Shown here piece after piece: positions 1-9,225 of a stretch of 64,000 nt of DNA. Source of the stretch: Flavobacteriaceae bacterium (GTDB taxonomy: Bacteria > Bacteroidota > Bacteroidia > Flavobacteriales > Flavobacteriaceae); the NCBI GenBank assembly GCA_027082925.1, contig JALWTD010000016.1:62001-126000 (forward strand), in the 5' to 3' direction. Within the stretch, counting starts at the first letter, position 1. Each line of letters begins with the position of its first letter. The translations under genes were made by a program, and so were the position numbers. A model generated the notes under the pieces. It was not told the origin of the DNA. It was given only the letters and a program-made list of their open reading frames with translations, and searched no databases.

Positions 1-1
1 G

Positions 2-1069
2 TTTAGCATTGTCAATAGAACTCAAAATATAACCGCTACAAATCCTAATTTTAATAACGGAACCAATGCTTATTCGGGACGTATTAATTTTAATAAAAAT
101 AATTTTTACACCAATCTGGAATATGTGTTAAAAAGCGAAGATGCACTGGTTGAGTTTGGATATGTAAATACCAATAGCCTAGCTAAAGGAAACGCGCTTC
201 TTTTAAACTTAGGCTATTCACAAAAAGGGCTGGGTATTAATACCACGTTTAGAAGATTAGAAAACATGTCGTTTTATGCAAATAGAGAAGAAGAAGGCAA
301 TATAGATAATGAGCTACTTGTAAACTACCTTCCTAGCTTAACCAAACAACACGATTACGGATTGGCAAATATTTACGTATACCAAACACAATCTCGATTA
401 ACCTATAATCCTATTGGAAAAGCTGGAGAAATTGGATTTCAAGCAGATGTGTTTTTTAATGCCAAAAGAGGTACAAAAATTGGAGGTAAATACGGAACTA
501 AATTTTCGTTAAATTACGCCACTTGGTATGGGTTAGATGCTACGTTTGATATTGCTAATAGAACATATAGTGCTAATTTCTTATCCTTCGGAAAAAAATA
601 CTTTACAGATTTTAATATCGAAATTATTAAAAAATGGAATAAAAAATGGTCATCTACGTTCTCGTACATTAACCTATTTTACAATAAAAAATACATTGAA
701 GAAACTTCTGGAAAAGTAAATGCCAATATTGCTGCAATAGAAACTATTTATAAATTTCTAAAAACCAAGTCGGTTAAAATGAATGTACAACACTTATGGT
801 CTAAAGAAGATAAAAAAAACTGGGTAGCCGGTTTGTTTGAACTAAACCTTTCTTCAAAAATTTCTTTTTTTGCATCTGACTTGTATAACTACGGAAATGA
901 TATTAAAAAAATTCACTATTACAATGTGGGTACTAGTTTTACCAAAAACAGCACAAGGTTAGCGTTGAGTTATGGCAGGCAGCGTGGTGGTTTACTATGT
1001 GTAGGCGGTGTTTGTAGAATTGTACCTGAATCAACAGGATTTGGACTCACGGTTAACACTTCCTTTTAA
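2..1069 (+). CDS. Beta-rich outer-membrane or surface protein, C-terminal part (5' end outside window)
   Basis: The reading frame is open from base 2, so only the last ~355 residues of a longer protein are visible. The segment is built of short alternating strands rich in Tyr, Asn, Lys and Gly and ends in Thr-Ser-Phe, as many Bacteroidota outer-membrane barrels do. It resembles the DUF6029-type proteins of Flavobacteriaceae, but I recognise it only loosely. A start at 125 is not credible because the same frame continues upstream with similar composition. It converges on rsmG with a 5-bp gap. No enzymatic motif is visible; location in the outer membrane is inferred from composition and the terminal aromatic residue. 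Confidence 0.6.
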   Translation, partial: FSIVNRTQNITATNPNFNNGTNAYSGRINFNKNNFYTNLEYVLKSEDALVEFGYVNTNSLAKGNALLLNLGYSQKGLGINTTFRRLENMSFYANREEEGNIDNELLVNYLPSLTKQHDYGLANIYVYQTQSRLTYNPIGKAGEIGFQADVFFNAKRGTKIGGKYGTKFSLNYATWYGLDATFDIANRTYSANFLSFGKKYFTDFNIEIIKKWNKKWSSTFSYINLFYNKKYIEETSGKVNANIAAIETIYKFLKTKSVKMNVQHLWSKEDKKNWVAGLFELNLSSKISFFASDLYNYGNDIKKIHYYNVGTSFTKNSTRLALSYGRQRGGLLCVGGVCRIVPESTGFGLTVNTSF

Positions 1070-1074
1070 GGACA

Positions 1075-1713
1075 CTACTTTTTTTTAGGCTTGTATTTTA
1101 ACGGAATATGAACCACTTTTTTAGTCTCAAAAAAAGGGTGCTCAAAATAATCGGTAAGATTAAATAGTTTGGCTGAAGGAAAATTTTGTAACTCCGCTGT
1201 TAAATCGCCACCTTTTAAATATAAAATACCGTTTTTTAGCGTGTGGCGTTGCTTTTTTGCAATTTTATTGCGAGTCCACTTCACAAAATCATCCATTTTT
1301 GTGACAGCTCTACTTACAATAAAGTCAAATTCACCCTTCACTTTCTCTGCTCGCATATGAACAGCTTCTACATTATTAAGCTCTAATGCTGATGCCACTT
1401 CGTTTACCACTTTTATTTTTTTACCAATAGAATCTACTAATAAAAATTTAGATTCAGGAAATAAAATTGCTAACGGAATACCGGGAAATCCTCCTCCTGT
1501 ACCAATATCTAAAACAGAAGTGTTAGGCTCAAACGGCTGTACTAAGGCAATTCCTAGAGAATGCAACACATGTCTAGTATACAGCTCGTCCATATCTTTT
1601 CTAGAAATCACGTTTATTTGTGCATTCCAAAACCTATATAAATCACCCAGTTCTAAAAACTGTTTTTTTTGTAAATCTGTCAAATTTGGGAAATGCCTTA
1701 AAATTATTTCCAT
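1075..1713 (-). CDS. rsmG: 16S rRNA (guanine-527-N7)-methyltransferase RsmG (GidB)
   Basis: This is the SAM-dependent enzyme that methylates G527 of 16S rRNA in the 530 loop. Its 212 residues match the family length. The N-terminal half has the typical 'FWNAQINVISRKDMDELYTRHVLHSL' region, followed by the SAM-binding glycine motif DIGTGGGFPGIPLAI near residues 68-82 and a 'VSRAV' motif further on. The ATG at 1713 gives the expected N-terminus. It stands alone: the neighbour at its 3' end converges on it and the desaturase upstream diverges. A TAnnTTTG box lies about 20 bp upstream of the start. Confidence 0.96.
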   Translation of the reverse strand: MEIILRHFPNLTDLQKKQFLELGDLYRFWNAQINVISRKDMDELYTRHVLHSLGIALVQPFEPNTSVLDIGTGGGFPGIPLAILFPESKFLLVDSIGKKIKVVNEVASALELNNVEAVHMRAEKVKGEFDFIVSRAVTKMDDFVKWTRNKIAKKQRHTLKNGILYLKGGDLTAELQNFPSAKLFNLTDYFEHPFFETKKVVHIPLKYKPKKK

Positions 1714-1733
1714 ACTTTTTCGTTAGTTTAATG

Positions 1734-1741
1734 CAAAAATA
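1734..1741 (-). promoter_or_regulatory. Candidate -7 box (TATTTTTG) for rsmG
   Basis: On the minus strand this reads TATTTTTG, matching the Bacteroidota -7 consensus TAnnTTTG, and lies 21 bp upstream of the rsmG ATG. A TTG sits 21 nt further upstream (1763-1765), slightly longer than the usual 19-nt spacing. Motif match only. Confidence 0.4.
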
Positions 1742-1859
1742 CTGTTTCCAAATTTAAAATAACAAGTATTAAAAAAATGTTATATTTTTAAAAAAAGAGT
1801 TTTTGCAACTAAAAATAACGTAATTTCGTCGACTAACATACCCTTATTTGAGTACCATT

Positions 1860-2957
1860 ATGATTAAAAAACCCATTTCCTTTTCACGAATTGACAAAGC
1901 AAAATTTTTTAGAACCTTAAACAAACGAGTAAATTCTTACTTCAAAGAAAACCAAATTAAACGCACCGGTAACTGGAGATTATACACCAAAGCTATTGTA
2001 ATGTTTGCAGTATTTTTAGTGCCGCTTATTTTAATTTTAACGGTTCCTATGCCTCAGTGGGCACTTCTTTTATTAACTGTAATTATTGGCGTTGGAATGG
2101 CTGGTGTTGGAATGAATGTGATGCATGACAGTAACCATGAATCATTTTCAAGTAAAAAATGGGTTAATAAACTTATGGGAAGCAGCATTTATATTTTGGC
2201 AGGAAATGTATACAACTGGAAAGTACAACACAATGTTTTACACCATACTTTTACTAATATTCAAGGCCATGACGAAGACATTGATGCCGGAAGAATTATT
2301 CGATTTACAAAACATGCCAAATGGCTTAAAATACATAAATTTCAAAAATACTATTCGTTTTTCTTATACGGTCTTTTAACTATAAATTGGGCGATAACAA
2401 CCGATTTTAAGCAAATGAGAAGTTACTTAAAACGAAAACTTTCGTACGGAGAATTTCCAAATCCGGCAAAAGAATGGACCGTTTTAATTATTACCAAAAT
2501 TATTTATTACTTGTTATGGATTGTTTTACCAATACTTGTTCTAGATATCTCTTGGTGGAAAGTTTTAATCGGATTTTTTGTAATGCACTACACAGCGGGA
2601 ATGATTTTAAGTGTTGTTTTTCAATTGGCACACGTAGTTCCTAAAACTAAAATGCCACTACCTGATAAAGAAGGTAAGCTTGAACATACTTGGGCAATAC
2701 ACCAACTGTATACCACTTCAAACTTTGCGCCTAATAACAAATTTATTAATTGGTACACCGGAGGTCTTAATCACCAAGTAGAACACCATATTTTTCCGCA
2801 TATTTCACACATTCATTACCAAAAAATAGCCAAAATAGTAAAAGATACTGCACAGGAATTTAATTTACCATACAACGAGTATCAAACTACCCGAAAAGCT
2901 ATTATTGAACATTTTAAACAATTAAAAACACTTGGGGCAAAGCCTACATATGCATAA
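1860..2957 (+). CDS. Membrane fatty acid desaturase (linoleoyl-CoA desaturase-like)
   Basis: A di-iron membrane desaturase that introduces a double bond into acyl chains. The three histidine boxes of the front-end/acyl-lipid class are present: HDSNH at about residues 89-93, HNVLHH at 124-129, and QVEHH (in NHQVEHHIFPH) near residue 310. Two pairs of hydrophobic segments (about 45-90 and 215-260) frame them, as expected for an inner-membrane enzyme with a cytosolic active site. No fused cytochrome b5 domain is seen, so ferredoxin or a separate b5 would supply electrons. I start it at the ATG at 1860; a TTG at 1848 would add four residues. The aminotransferase follows after 9 bp, suggesting co-transcription. 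Confidence 0.9.
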   Translation: MIKKPISFSRIDKAKFFRTLNKRVNSYFKENQIKRTGNWRLYTKAIVMFAVFLVPLILILTVPMPQWALLLLTVIIGVGMAGVGMNVMHDSNHESFSSKKWVNKLMGSSIYILAGNVYNWKVQHNVLHHTFTNIQGHDEDIDAGRIIRFTKHAKWLKIHKFQKYYSFFLYGLLTINWAITTDFKQMRSYLKRKLSYGEFPNPAKEWTVLIITKIIYYLLWIVLPILVLDISWWKVLIGFFVMHYTAGMILSVVFQLAHVVPKTKMPLPDKEGKLEHTWAIHQLYTTSNFAPNNKFINWYTGGLNHQVEHHIFPHISHIHYQKIAKIVKDTAQEFNLPYNEYQTTRKAIIEHFKQLKTLGAKPTYA

Positions 2958-2966
2958 ATAAATGTT

Positions 2967-4154
2967 ATGACTAATCCATTATCTGACAGAATAAACAGTT
3001 TACCAATTTCTGCTACATTGGCTATGGCAGCCAAAGCTAGAGAGTTAAAAGCTCAAGGAAAAGACATTATTAGTTTAAGCTTGGGTGAACCCGATTTTAA
3101 TACTCCTGATTTTATTAAAGAAGCGGCTATTAAAGCTATTAACGACAACTATAACTCGTATAGTCCTGTTGACGGGTATGCCGATTTAAAACAGGCTATT
3201 TGCACTAAATTTAAAAGAGACAATAACTTAACTTACAACCTAAATCAAATTGTTGTTTCTACCGGAGCAAAACAATCTATTGCGAACGTTGCTATGGTTT
3301 TGTTAAATCCTGGAGACGAGGTACTTTTACCAGCTCCTTACTGGGTAAGCTATTCTGCAATTGCAACATTGGCTGAAGCTACTTTTAAAGAAATTCCTTC
3401 AACCATTGAGACTAATTTTAAAATTACGCCTCAGCAATTAGAAGAAGCCATTACGCCAAAAACTAAAATGATTTTCTTCAATTCTCCTAATAACCCAAGC
3501 GGAACAATATATACTGAAGAAGAATATCGAGCTCTTGCTAAAGTACTTGAAAAACACCCTCAAATTTATATTCTTTCCGATGAAATTTATGAACACATTA
3601 ACTATGGTACGCCTAACTTTAGTTTTGCTGCAATAGAAAGTATGTATCACAGAACCATCACTGTTAACGGTGTGGCAAAAGCTTTTGCGATGACCGGATG
3701 GAGAATAGGATATATTGGCGCTCCTGAATGGATTGCCAAAGCTTGTACTAAAATGCAAGGACAAATTACTTCTGGAGCCAATTGTATTGCACAAAGAGCA
3801 ACCATTACAGCACTAGAAGCTCCCGTATCTAACATCAAATATATGGTTGATGAATTTCGTAAAAGAAGAGATATGGTATTGGAACTACTCGGAAAAATAG
3901 ATGGTTTTAAACTAAATATCCCTGGAGGTGCTTTTTATGTATTTCCTGATATTTCTGCCTTTTTTGGTAAAAATATAAAAGGACATGCCATTAAAAATGC
4001 TTCCGATTTTTCTATGATGCTATTAGATGAAGCAAATGTTGCCACTGTTACCGGAGATGCCTTTGGAGCACCTAGCTGTATAAGACTATCATACGCTGCT
4101 TCTGAAAACCAACTCAAAGAAGCTATCCGAAGAATAAAAGAGGTCTTAAATTAA
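2967..4154 (+). CDS. Pyridoxal-phosphate aminotransferase, class I/II (aspartate aminotransferase type)
   Basis: A fold-type I aminotransferase of 395 residues, the normal length for the bacterial aspartate aminotransferase Ib group. Visible motifs are SLGEPDFNTP (about 38-47), the substrate-loop NSPNNPSG (172-179), SDEIYEH (204-210), and the PLP lysine K238 in AKAFAMTGWRIGY. The C-terminal GDAFGAPSCIRLSYA contains the arginine that binds the substrate alpha-carboxylate. The likely reaction is aspartate plus 2-oxoglutarate to oxaloacetate plus glutamate, though related members also use prephenate or other amino acids and sequence alone does not settle this. It follows the desaturase closely and is followed by a hairpin terminator. 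Confidence 0.9.
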   Translation: MTNPLSDRINSLPISATLAMAAKARELKAQGKDIISLSLGEPDFNTPDFIKEAAIKAINDNYNSYSPVDGYADLKQAICTKFKRDNNLTYNLNQIVVSTGAKQSIANVAMVLLNPGDEVLLPAPYWVSYSAIATLAEATFKEIPSTIETNFKITPQQLEEAITPKTKMIFFNSPNNPSGTIYTEEEYRALAKVLEKHPQIYILSDEIYEHINYGTPNFSFAAIESMYHRTITVNGVAKAFAMTGWRIGYIGAPEWIAKACTKMQGQITSGANCIAQRATITALEAPVSNIKYMVDEFRKRRDMVLELLGKIDGFKLNIPGGAFYVFPDISAFFGKNIKGHAIKNASDFSMMLLDEANVATVTGDAFGAPSCIRLSYAASENQLKEAIRRIKEVLN

Positions 4155-4179
4155 AAAAATACATTCATTATAAGTTATT

Positions 4180-4206
4180 AAAGCGTTTTGATTTACAAAA
4201 CGCTTT
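4180..4206 (+). terminator. Rho-independent terminator after the aminotransferase gene
   Basis: A 10-bp inverted repeat, AAAGCGTTTT (4180-4189) and AAAACGCTTT (4197-4206), has a 7-nt loop and runs into a T tract. It lies 25 bp past the stop codon. Confidence 0.8.
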
Positions 4207-4243
4207 TTCTTTCTGTATCTTTATCAAAACTTATTCATAAAAA

Positions 4244-6358
4244 ATGAAGTATATTCTTTTTCTCTCATTAATTATTTCCTTTATAAGTTGTAATAGTCAA
4301 ACCGAAAATAACATGGCAAAACATAAATATACCAACGATTTAATTCACGAAACAAGTCCGTACTTATTACAGCATGCTCACAATCCGGTACACTGGAAAC
4401 CTTGGAATGAAGAAACCTTAGCTCTTGCTAAAAAAGAGAATAAATTGCTTATTATTTCTATTGGATACTCTTCTTGCCACTGGTGTCATGTTATGGAACA
4501 TGAAAGTTTTGAAGATGAGGAAGTCGCTAAAATTATGAATGAGCATTTTATAAGCATTAAAGTTGATAGAGAAGAACGCCCGGATATAGATCAAGTGTAT
4601 ATGAATGCTGTTCAACTCATGACCGGTAGAGGTGGTTGGCCACTTAATTGCATTGCATTGCCTGACGGAAGGCCTATTTGGGGAGGTACTTATTTTCAAA
4701 AAGAGAACTGGAAAAATGCACTTACTCAACTTGCAAAACTGTATAGTGAAACACCCGAAAAAGCAATTTCATATGCCGAGAATTTAACCAATGGCGTTCA
4801 AAGCTCCAATATTATTGTAAAAAATAACAACCCCGTAAACTTTAAATTGGAAGACCTAAATTTAGCTGTTGATAATTGGGAGCCTTATTTTGATGTTAAA
4901 TTAGGTGGACGAAAAGGAGCACCTAAATTTCCTATGCCAAACAATTATCAATTCTTACTTAGGTATGCTATTCAATCTAATAATAAATCTGTTTTAAACT
5001 ATGTAAACACTTCGCTCACAAACATGGCTTATGGAGGTATTAACGACCAAATAGGTGGTGGTTTTGCACGCTACTCAACCGATGAAAAATGGCACATTCC
5101 TCATTTTGAAAAAATGCTGTACGACAACGGGCAGTTAGTAAGTTTATACGCAGAAGCTTATCAAGCAACAAAAAATGAATTGTATAAAAATACCGTTTAT
5201 AAAACACTTGAATTTGTTGAACGTGAACTTACTAATGAAGATGGTAGCTTTTACTCTTCTTTAGATGCCGATAGTAATAATAACGAAGGAAAACTAGAAG
5301 AAGGTGCTTTTTACAGCTGGACTAAAGAAGAACTGAAAGAAATTCTAAAAAATGAGTTTGAGTTGTTTTCAGAATACTATAATGTAACTAATTATGGATA
5401 TTGGGAGCACAACACTTATGTACTTATAAGAACTTTAGACAACGAAACTTTTGCTAAAAAACACAAACTAAGTGTTTCCGATTTAGAAAAGAAAGTACAA
5501 CATTGGCAAAAAGTACTGCTAAAAAGAAGAGCCTTAAAAAATCGTCCAAGATTAGATGACAAATCGCTAACTTCTTGGAATGCTCTTATGCTAAAAGGTT
5601 ATATCGATGCTTACAAAGCTTTTAACAATCCTCACTTTTTAGATGTCGCCATTAAAAATGCAACATTTTTGTACACAAAACAATTACAAGAAAATGGAAA
5701 TCTAAATCACAGCTTTAAAAATGGCAAAAGTACCATTAATGGTTATTTAGAAGATTATGCAACCGTTATTGATGCCTTTATTTCACTTTATGAGGTTACT
5801 TTAAATGATGTGTGGTTAGATACTGCTAAAAGGTTAACCGATTATAGTTTTGACCACTTTTTTTATCAAGAAAATCACATGTTTTACTTTACTTCAGATG
5901 AAGATCCGGTTTTAATTACACGTAAAGTAGAAATTGACGATAATGTTATTCCGTCTTCTAACTCTATTATGGCTAATAACCTGTTTAAATTAAGTCATTA
6001 CTACTCTAACACCTACTACCTAAAAGTGAGTACTCAAATGCTAAATAATGTAAAGGAAAAAGCTTTAAAATACGCTTCAGGATACTCTAACTGGCTACAA
6101 CTTATGTGTAATTTTGTGGGAGATTATTACGAAATTGCCATCTCAGGAGAAAAAGCAATAGAAAAACTTACTAGTATTTACAAAAACTATATCCCTAACA
6201 AACTGGTTGCAGGAAGTGTAAAAAAAAGTAATATTCCACTCATGGAAGGTAGGTTTAGTACTAGCGAAACACTTATTTATGTTTGCGTAAACGGTGCATG
6301 TAAACTTCCTGAAACGATTATTGATAAGGCTTTAAAACAAGTGAAAGTTAACTTTTAA
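4244..6358 (+). CDS. YyaL/DUF255 thioredoxin-domain protein with lipoprotein signal
   Basis: A 704-residue member of the YyaL/SPATA20 family. The N-terminus has a hydrophobic stretch ending in SFISC (Cys16), which looks like a lipobox and would place the protein on the periplasmic side. The DUF255 thioredoxin-like domain starts with '[19 protein letters not shown]' and carries a CHWC motif (C78, C81). The C-terminal two thirds resemble an alpha/alpha-barrel glycosidase-like fold (for example the [10 protein letters not shown] and SLDADS stretches). The biological function of the family is not established; a redox or sugar-related role is only suggested by the domains. The DUF1304 gene follows after 9 bp. 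Confidence 0.88.
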   Translation: MKYILFLSLIISFISCNSQTENNMAKHKYTNDLIHETSPYLLQHAHNPVHWKPWNEETLALAKKENKLLIISIGYSSCHWCHVMEHESFEDEEVAKIMNEHFISIKVDREERPDIDQVYMNAVQLMTGRGGWPLNCIALPDGRPIWGGTYFQKENWKNALTQLAKLYSETPEKAISYAENLTNGVQSSNIIVKNNNPVNFKLEDLNLAVDNWEPYFDVKLGGRKGAPKFPMPNNYQFLLRYAIQSNNKSVLNYVNTSLTNMAYGGINDQIGGGFARYSTDEKWHIPHFEKMLYDNGQLVSLYAEAYQATKNELYKNTVYKTLEFVERELTNEDGSFYSSLDADSNNNEGKLEEGAFYSWTKEELKEILKNEFELFSEYYNVTNYGYWEHNTYVLIRTLDNETFAKKHKLSVSDLEKKVQHWQKVLLKRRALKNRPRLDDKSLTSWNALMLKGYIDAYKAFNNPHFLDVAIKNATFLYTKQLQENGNLNHSFKNGKSTINGYLEDYATVIDAFISLYEVTLNDVWLDTAKRLTDYSFDHFFYQENHMFYFTSDEDPVLITRKVEIDDNVIPSSNSIMANNLFKLSHYYSNTYYLKVSTQMLNNVKEKALKYASGYSNWLQLMCNFVGDYYEIAISGEKAIEKLTSIYKNYIPNKLVAGSVKKSNIPLMEGRFSTSETLIYVCVNGACKLPETIIDKALKQVKVNF

Positions 6359-6367
6359 ACCAAATTT

Positions 6368-6727
6368 ATGAAAGCTATTCAAATTGCTATTGTGGTATTT
6401 GTAGCCTTGGAACATTTCTATTTTATGATACTTGAAATGTTTTTTTGGGACAAACCGTTAGGACTTAAAACTTTTGGATTAACCCTCGAAGAAGCCAAAA
6501 TATCTAAAGTACTTGCTAAAAATCAAGGACTGTATAACGGTTTTTTGGTTGCCGGTTTATTTTGGGCAATTATTAGTGAAACCCAATTTAAAAATATTGC
6601 TGCTTTTTTTCTTTGCTGTGTCGTTATTGCCGGTATTTATGGTGCTATTACTTCCAAAAAAATAAAACTCTTTTATATTCAAGCCGTTCCTGCAATAGCA
6701 GGTTTAGCAATATTGTTTATTTTTTAG
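6368..6727 (+). CDS. DUF1304 small integral membrane protein
   Basis: A 119-residue protein with four hydrophobic segments and the family signature ALEHFYFMILEMFFW near the start, followed by the 'NQGLYNGFLVAGL' segment typical of DUF1304. Its function is unknown. It follows the YyaL-like gene by 9 bp and its last 11 bp overlap the end of tsaB on the opposite strand, so the two transcripts converge. Confidence 0.85.
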   Translation: MKAIQIAIVVFVALEHFYFMILEMFFWDKPLGLKTFGLTLEEAKISKVLAKNQGLYNGFLVAGLFWAIISETQFKNIAAFFLCCVVIAGIYGAITSKKIKLFYIQAVPAIAGLAILFIF

Positions 6728-7388
6728 GAGGCAACACTACAAAATCTTTTAAATAAAAAGGCTCAAAGTAAGCCACATCTTCAAAATTATTCTGCTGAAA
6801 TTTTTTAAAAGAAATACTTGACATTTCTTTTGCTGAAGGATATTTTGCATCGATAAAAACGGCATTTTTGTGTTGAATTACTGCTTTGCACTTTTCGGCA
6901 CCATCTCCCAAAAAGTACACCGTCTTTTTATTCAAAAAAGAAACATATGTTTCAGGGGTTACTATATTTGCCGAAACAGCCTCTATACTACTATTGTCAC
7001 AATCAAAAACCGCACTGTAAACTTCCATTCTTCTAGCATCTAGCATTGGCACCTTATATCCTTCTAAACAGGTAATTGATTGTGCTAAAGACTCTAAAGT
7101 AGCTACCGAAATTAAGGGTATTTCCAATGCAAAACACAATCCTTTTGCTGCTGAAACACCTATGCGTAACCCTGTATAAGAACCCGGACCTTTACTTACA
7201 GCAACAGCATCTAAATCGGTGAATTTAACAGCGGCTTTTAAAAGTACCGTTTCAATAAATTCATGAAGTTTTTCTGCATGAGAATAATTCCCGTCATTTA
7301 ACTCTTGAACCTCTAACGTTTCTCCGTCTTTTGCAATACTTACCGAACAGTTTTTAGTTGCTGTTTCTATATTTAAAATGAGTGCCAA
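6717..7388 (-). CDS. tsaB: tRNA threonylcarbamoyladenosine biosynthesis protein TsaB
   Basis: TsaB is the ASKHA-fold partner of TsaD in making t6A37 of ANN-decoding tRNAs. The N-terminus ILNIETATKNCSV and the segment AVSKGPGSYTGLRIGVSAAKGL are the family hallmarks; it lacks the metal-binding histidines of TsaD. I start it at the TTG at 7388, giving MALILNIET, the usual N-terminus of flavobacterial TsaB. The longer frame starting at TTG 7409 is unlikely because that TTG is the end of a TATATTTG promoter box. No ATG is available in this region. The 3' end overlaps the convergent DUF1304 gene by 11 bp. Confidence 0.93.
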   Translation of the reverse strand: MALILNIETATKNCSVSIAKDGETLEVQELNDGNYSHAEKLHEFIETVLLKAAVKFTDLDAVAVSKGPGSYTGLRIGVSAAKGLCFALEIPLISVATLESLAQSITCLEGYKVPMLDARRMEVYSAVFDCDNSSIEAVSANIVTPETYVSFLNKKTVYFLGDGAEKCKAVIQHKNAVFIDAKYPSAKEMSSISFKKFQQNNFEDVAYFEPFYLKDFVVLPPKK

Positions 7389-7406
7389 TTTTCTGTTTTT
7401 AAAGGG

Positions 7407-7414
7407 CAAATATA
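7407..7414 (-). promoter_or_regulatory. -7 box (TATATTTG) of tsaB promoter
   Basis: TATATTTG on the minus strand matches the Bacteroidota -7 consensus and ends 19 bp before the TTG start chosen for tsaB. No TTG is found at the -33 position. The box overlaps the alternative upstream TTG start, arguing against that start. Confidence 0.55.
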
Positions 7415-7444
7415 CTTATATTTTGACTTGTATAAATAAAAAAC

Positions 7445-7467
7445 GCTCCATAATTAAATCATGGAGC
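7445..7467 (-). terminator. Terminator downstream of the TolC-family gene
   Basis: The inverted repeat GCTCCAT (7445-7451) and ATGGAGC (7461-7467) is followed on the minus strand by a run of six T. It lies 25 bp beyond the stop codon of the TolC-family gene and just upstream of the tsaB promoter. Confidence 0.8.
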
Positions 7468-7492
7468 ATTTTAAAAATATGATAAAAACCAT

Positions 7493-8863
7493 CTAATTAA
7501 CTACAACTGGAATACCGTAATAGTACTCTAACAATTTTGTTCTAAAAACAAAATTATATTTGGCATTTGCCATAGAGGCTTGTGCATTTACATATCTATT
7601 TCTAACCTGGTCAAAATCAAAAGATGTCATAACTCCTGCATTAAAACTTTCTTGTGCATTTTTAAATGACTCTTCTTGTGCTTTTAATGATTTTTCGGCT
7701 GAAATATATTGATTTAACGCTGCTCTTGCATCGGCATAAGCCTTTTCAATAGATTCGCGTAATTTTATTTGCTTATCTAAAAGCTGTAACTCTGCTCTTT
7801 TCTTATTTATTTTTGCTTTTGCTATTCCAGATTTTACTTGAAACTTATTAAAAATTGGGATATTCAGCGAAAATCCAAAATTATACCCTAAGTTATCTTC
7901 TAACTGTTTTCCAAAACCATTTGGCACTTCAATAGGGACACCTGTAACGGGATCTAAAATAATTCTAACATCTTTTTGTCCCTGATTGTGTTGGTAAGAG
8001 GTTCCTAATCCTGCACCAAAAGTAAGTGATGGATAAAGACCTGCTTTTGCGATATCTACAGATAATCCGGCATTTTCTATGGCTATTTGTGCACTCTTAA
8101 TTTCTGGAAGTGTTACTAAGGCTTTATTATAAATTGCATCCGTATCATTATAAACCAATGATGCTGAGTTTATATTAAGTTGTACATCTTCAACATCAAA
8201 ACCTTTGTGCGAAAGTTGTAATAGCTGAGCTAAATTTAAAAGCGCTAAGTCTAGCGTATTTTGAGAAGAAACCAATTGCTCCATATTTGTAGCTAAAGAG
8301 GCCTCTGCTTCTAATAATGTTGCCTTAGGTTTAGAGCCTAGCTCAACCAAATTTTTAGTTTTTTCAACTTGACTTTTACTAATTGCTACTTGATCTTCTG
8401 CTATTTTAAGATTCTCTTTACTTAATAGCACATTTAAATAAGAATTAACCACAAGTAACATAATGTTATTTTTTGTTTCTTCTAAATCAAAACCGGCAGC
8501 TTCTAAACTTTTTTTAGCTTGAAGTAAATTGTTTTTATTTCTAAATCCGTTAAAGATGGTAACTCCTGTATTTAATCCAAAACTATTAGAACGACTATCT
8601 CTAGAGATTCTTCCTCCATTAATGTCAATAAAAGAACCGAAGTTGTAATTTTGTGAAGCAGAAGCATTTAAAGATGGGTACAAATTACCTTTAGCAACCG
8701 TAATATCTTCTTCTATTAATGTATTTCCTAATTTCTGTTGTTGTATTGAAATATTATTTTCGAGGGCATAATTAACACATTCTTGAAGTGTCCATTTCTT
8801 TTCTTGTGCTTGTATTGAAGCTATTAAGCCAAATACTAGAAGCGTAACAATTTTAAATTTCAT
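7493..8863 (-). CDS. TolC family outer-membrane efflux protein
   Basis: A 456-residue outer-membrane factor. It begins with a cleavable signal peptide ending near AQ (residues 1-19), followed by WTLQECVNYALENN, the standard TolC/OEP repeat start. Two copies of the OEP domain are visible, each with long Leu/Ala/Glu-rich helices typical of the periplasmic alpha-barrel, with barrel strands such as NFGSFIDINGG and NYNFGFSLNIPIF between them. The family forms trimeric exit ducts for RND or ABC exporters or type I secretion. No membrane-fusion or transporter gene is adjacent here, so the partner is unknown. The gene appears monocistronic, ending in the hairpin at 7445-7467. Confidence 0.9.
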   Translation of the reverse strand: MKFKIVTLLVFGLIASIQAQEKKWTLQECVNYALENNISIQQQKLGNTLIEEDITVAKGNLYPSLNASASQNYNFGSFIDINGGRISRDSRSNSFGLNTGVTIFNGFRNKNNLLQAKKSLEAAGFDLEETKNNIMLLVVNSYLNVLLSKENLKIAEDQVAISKSQVEKTKNLVELGSKPKATLLEAEASLATNMEQLVSSQNTLDLALLNLAQLLQLSHKGFDVEDVQLNINSASLVYNDTDAIYNKALVTLPEIKSAQIAIENAGLSVDIAKAGLYPSLTFGAGLGTSYQHNQGQKDVRIILDPVTGVPIEVPNGFGKQLEDNLGYNFGFSLNIPIFNKFQVKSGIAKAKINKKRAELQLLDKQIKLRESIEKAYADARAALNQYISAEKSLKAQEESFKNAQESFNAGVMTSFDFDQVRNRYVNAQASMANAKYNFVFRTKLLEYYYGIPVVVN

Positions 8864-9011
8864 CTATTTGTTAAGTTTTTTAGTACGTACAATCAAACTC
8901 AATGTTATAATCATTCAAACTAGTAACCTTTAGATACATTGATTTTGTTGATTCTTGTTATATGACGACTAAAATTATTATTTGTTACACTCTTAGCCTC
9001 TTATAAAAATG

Positions 9012-9224
9012 TTAATTTTTTTGTTTAAATTTTTTTTTGATAATAAAGTATAGCAATACACCTACTAAAATGTACGGAAATACCATCAAATAAAGGATTC
9101 CTGAATTTAAACCCTCTGCTTCCGATAAATCTCCACTTTCAACAACAGCTTTACACATAGCACATTGTGCCGAGGTTAATTGACTGATGAATAAAAGTGT
9201 AAAAAATAGTAATGTCTTTTTCAT
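9012..9224 (-). CDS. Small membrane protein with N-terminal CxxC, end of cytochrome oxidase assembly operon
   Basis: A 70-residue protein with a signal peptide that probably ends near residue 19 (TSAQ), a CAMC pair (C21, C24), a short acidic linker, one hydrophobic membrane segment (about 43-62) and a lysine-rich C-terminal tail. I do not know a named family for it. It follows the DUF420 gene by 1 bp and closes the SCO/cyoE operon, so a role in copper handling or thiol redox during oxidase assembly is a guess based on context and the CxxC pair. Confidence 0.75.
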   Translation of the reverse strand: MKKTLLFFTLLFISQLTSAQCAMCKAVVESGDLSEAEGLNSGILYLMVFPYILVGVLLYFIIKKKFKQKN

Positions 9225-9225
9225 T

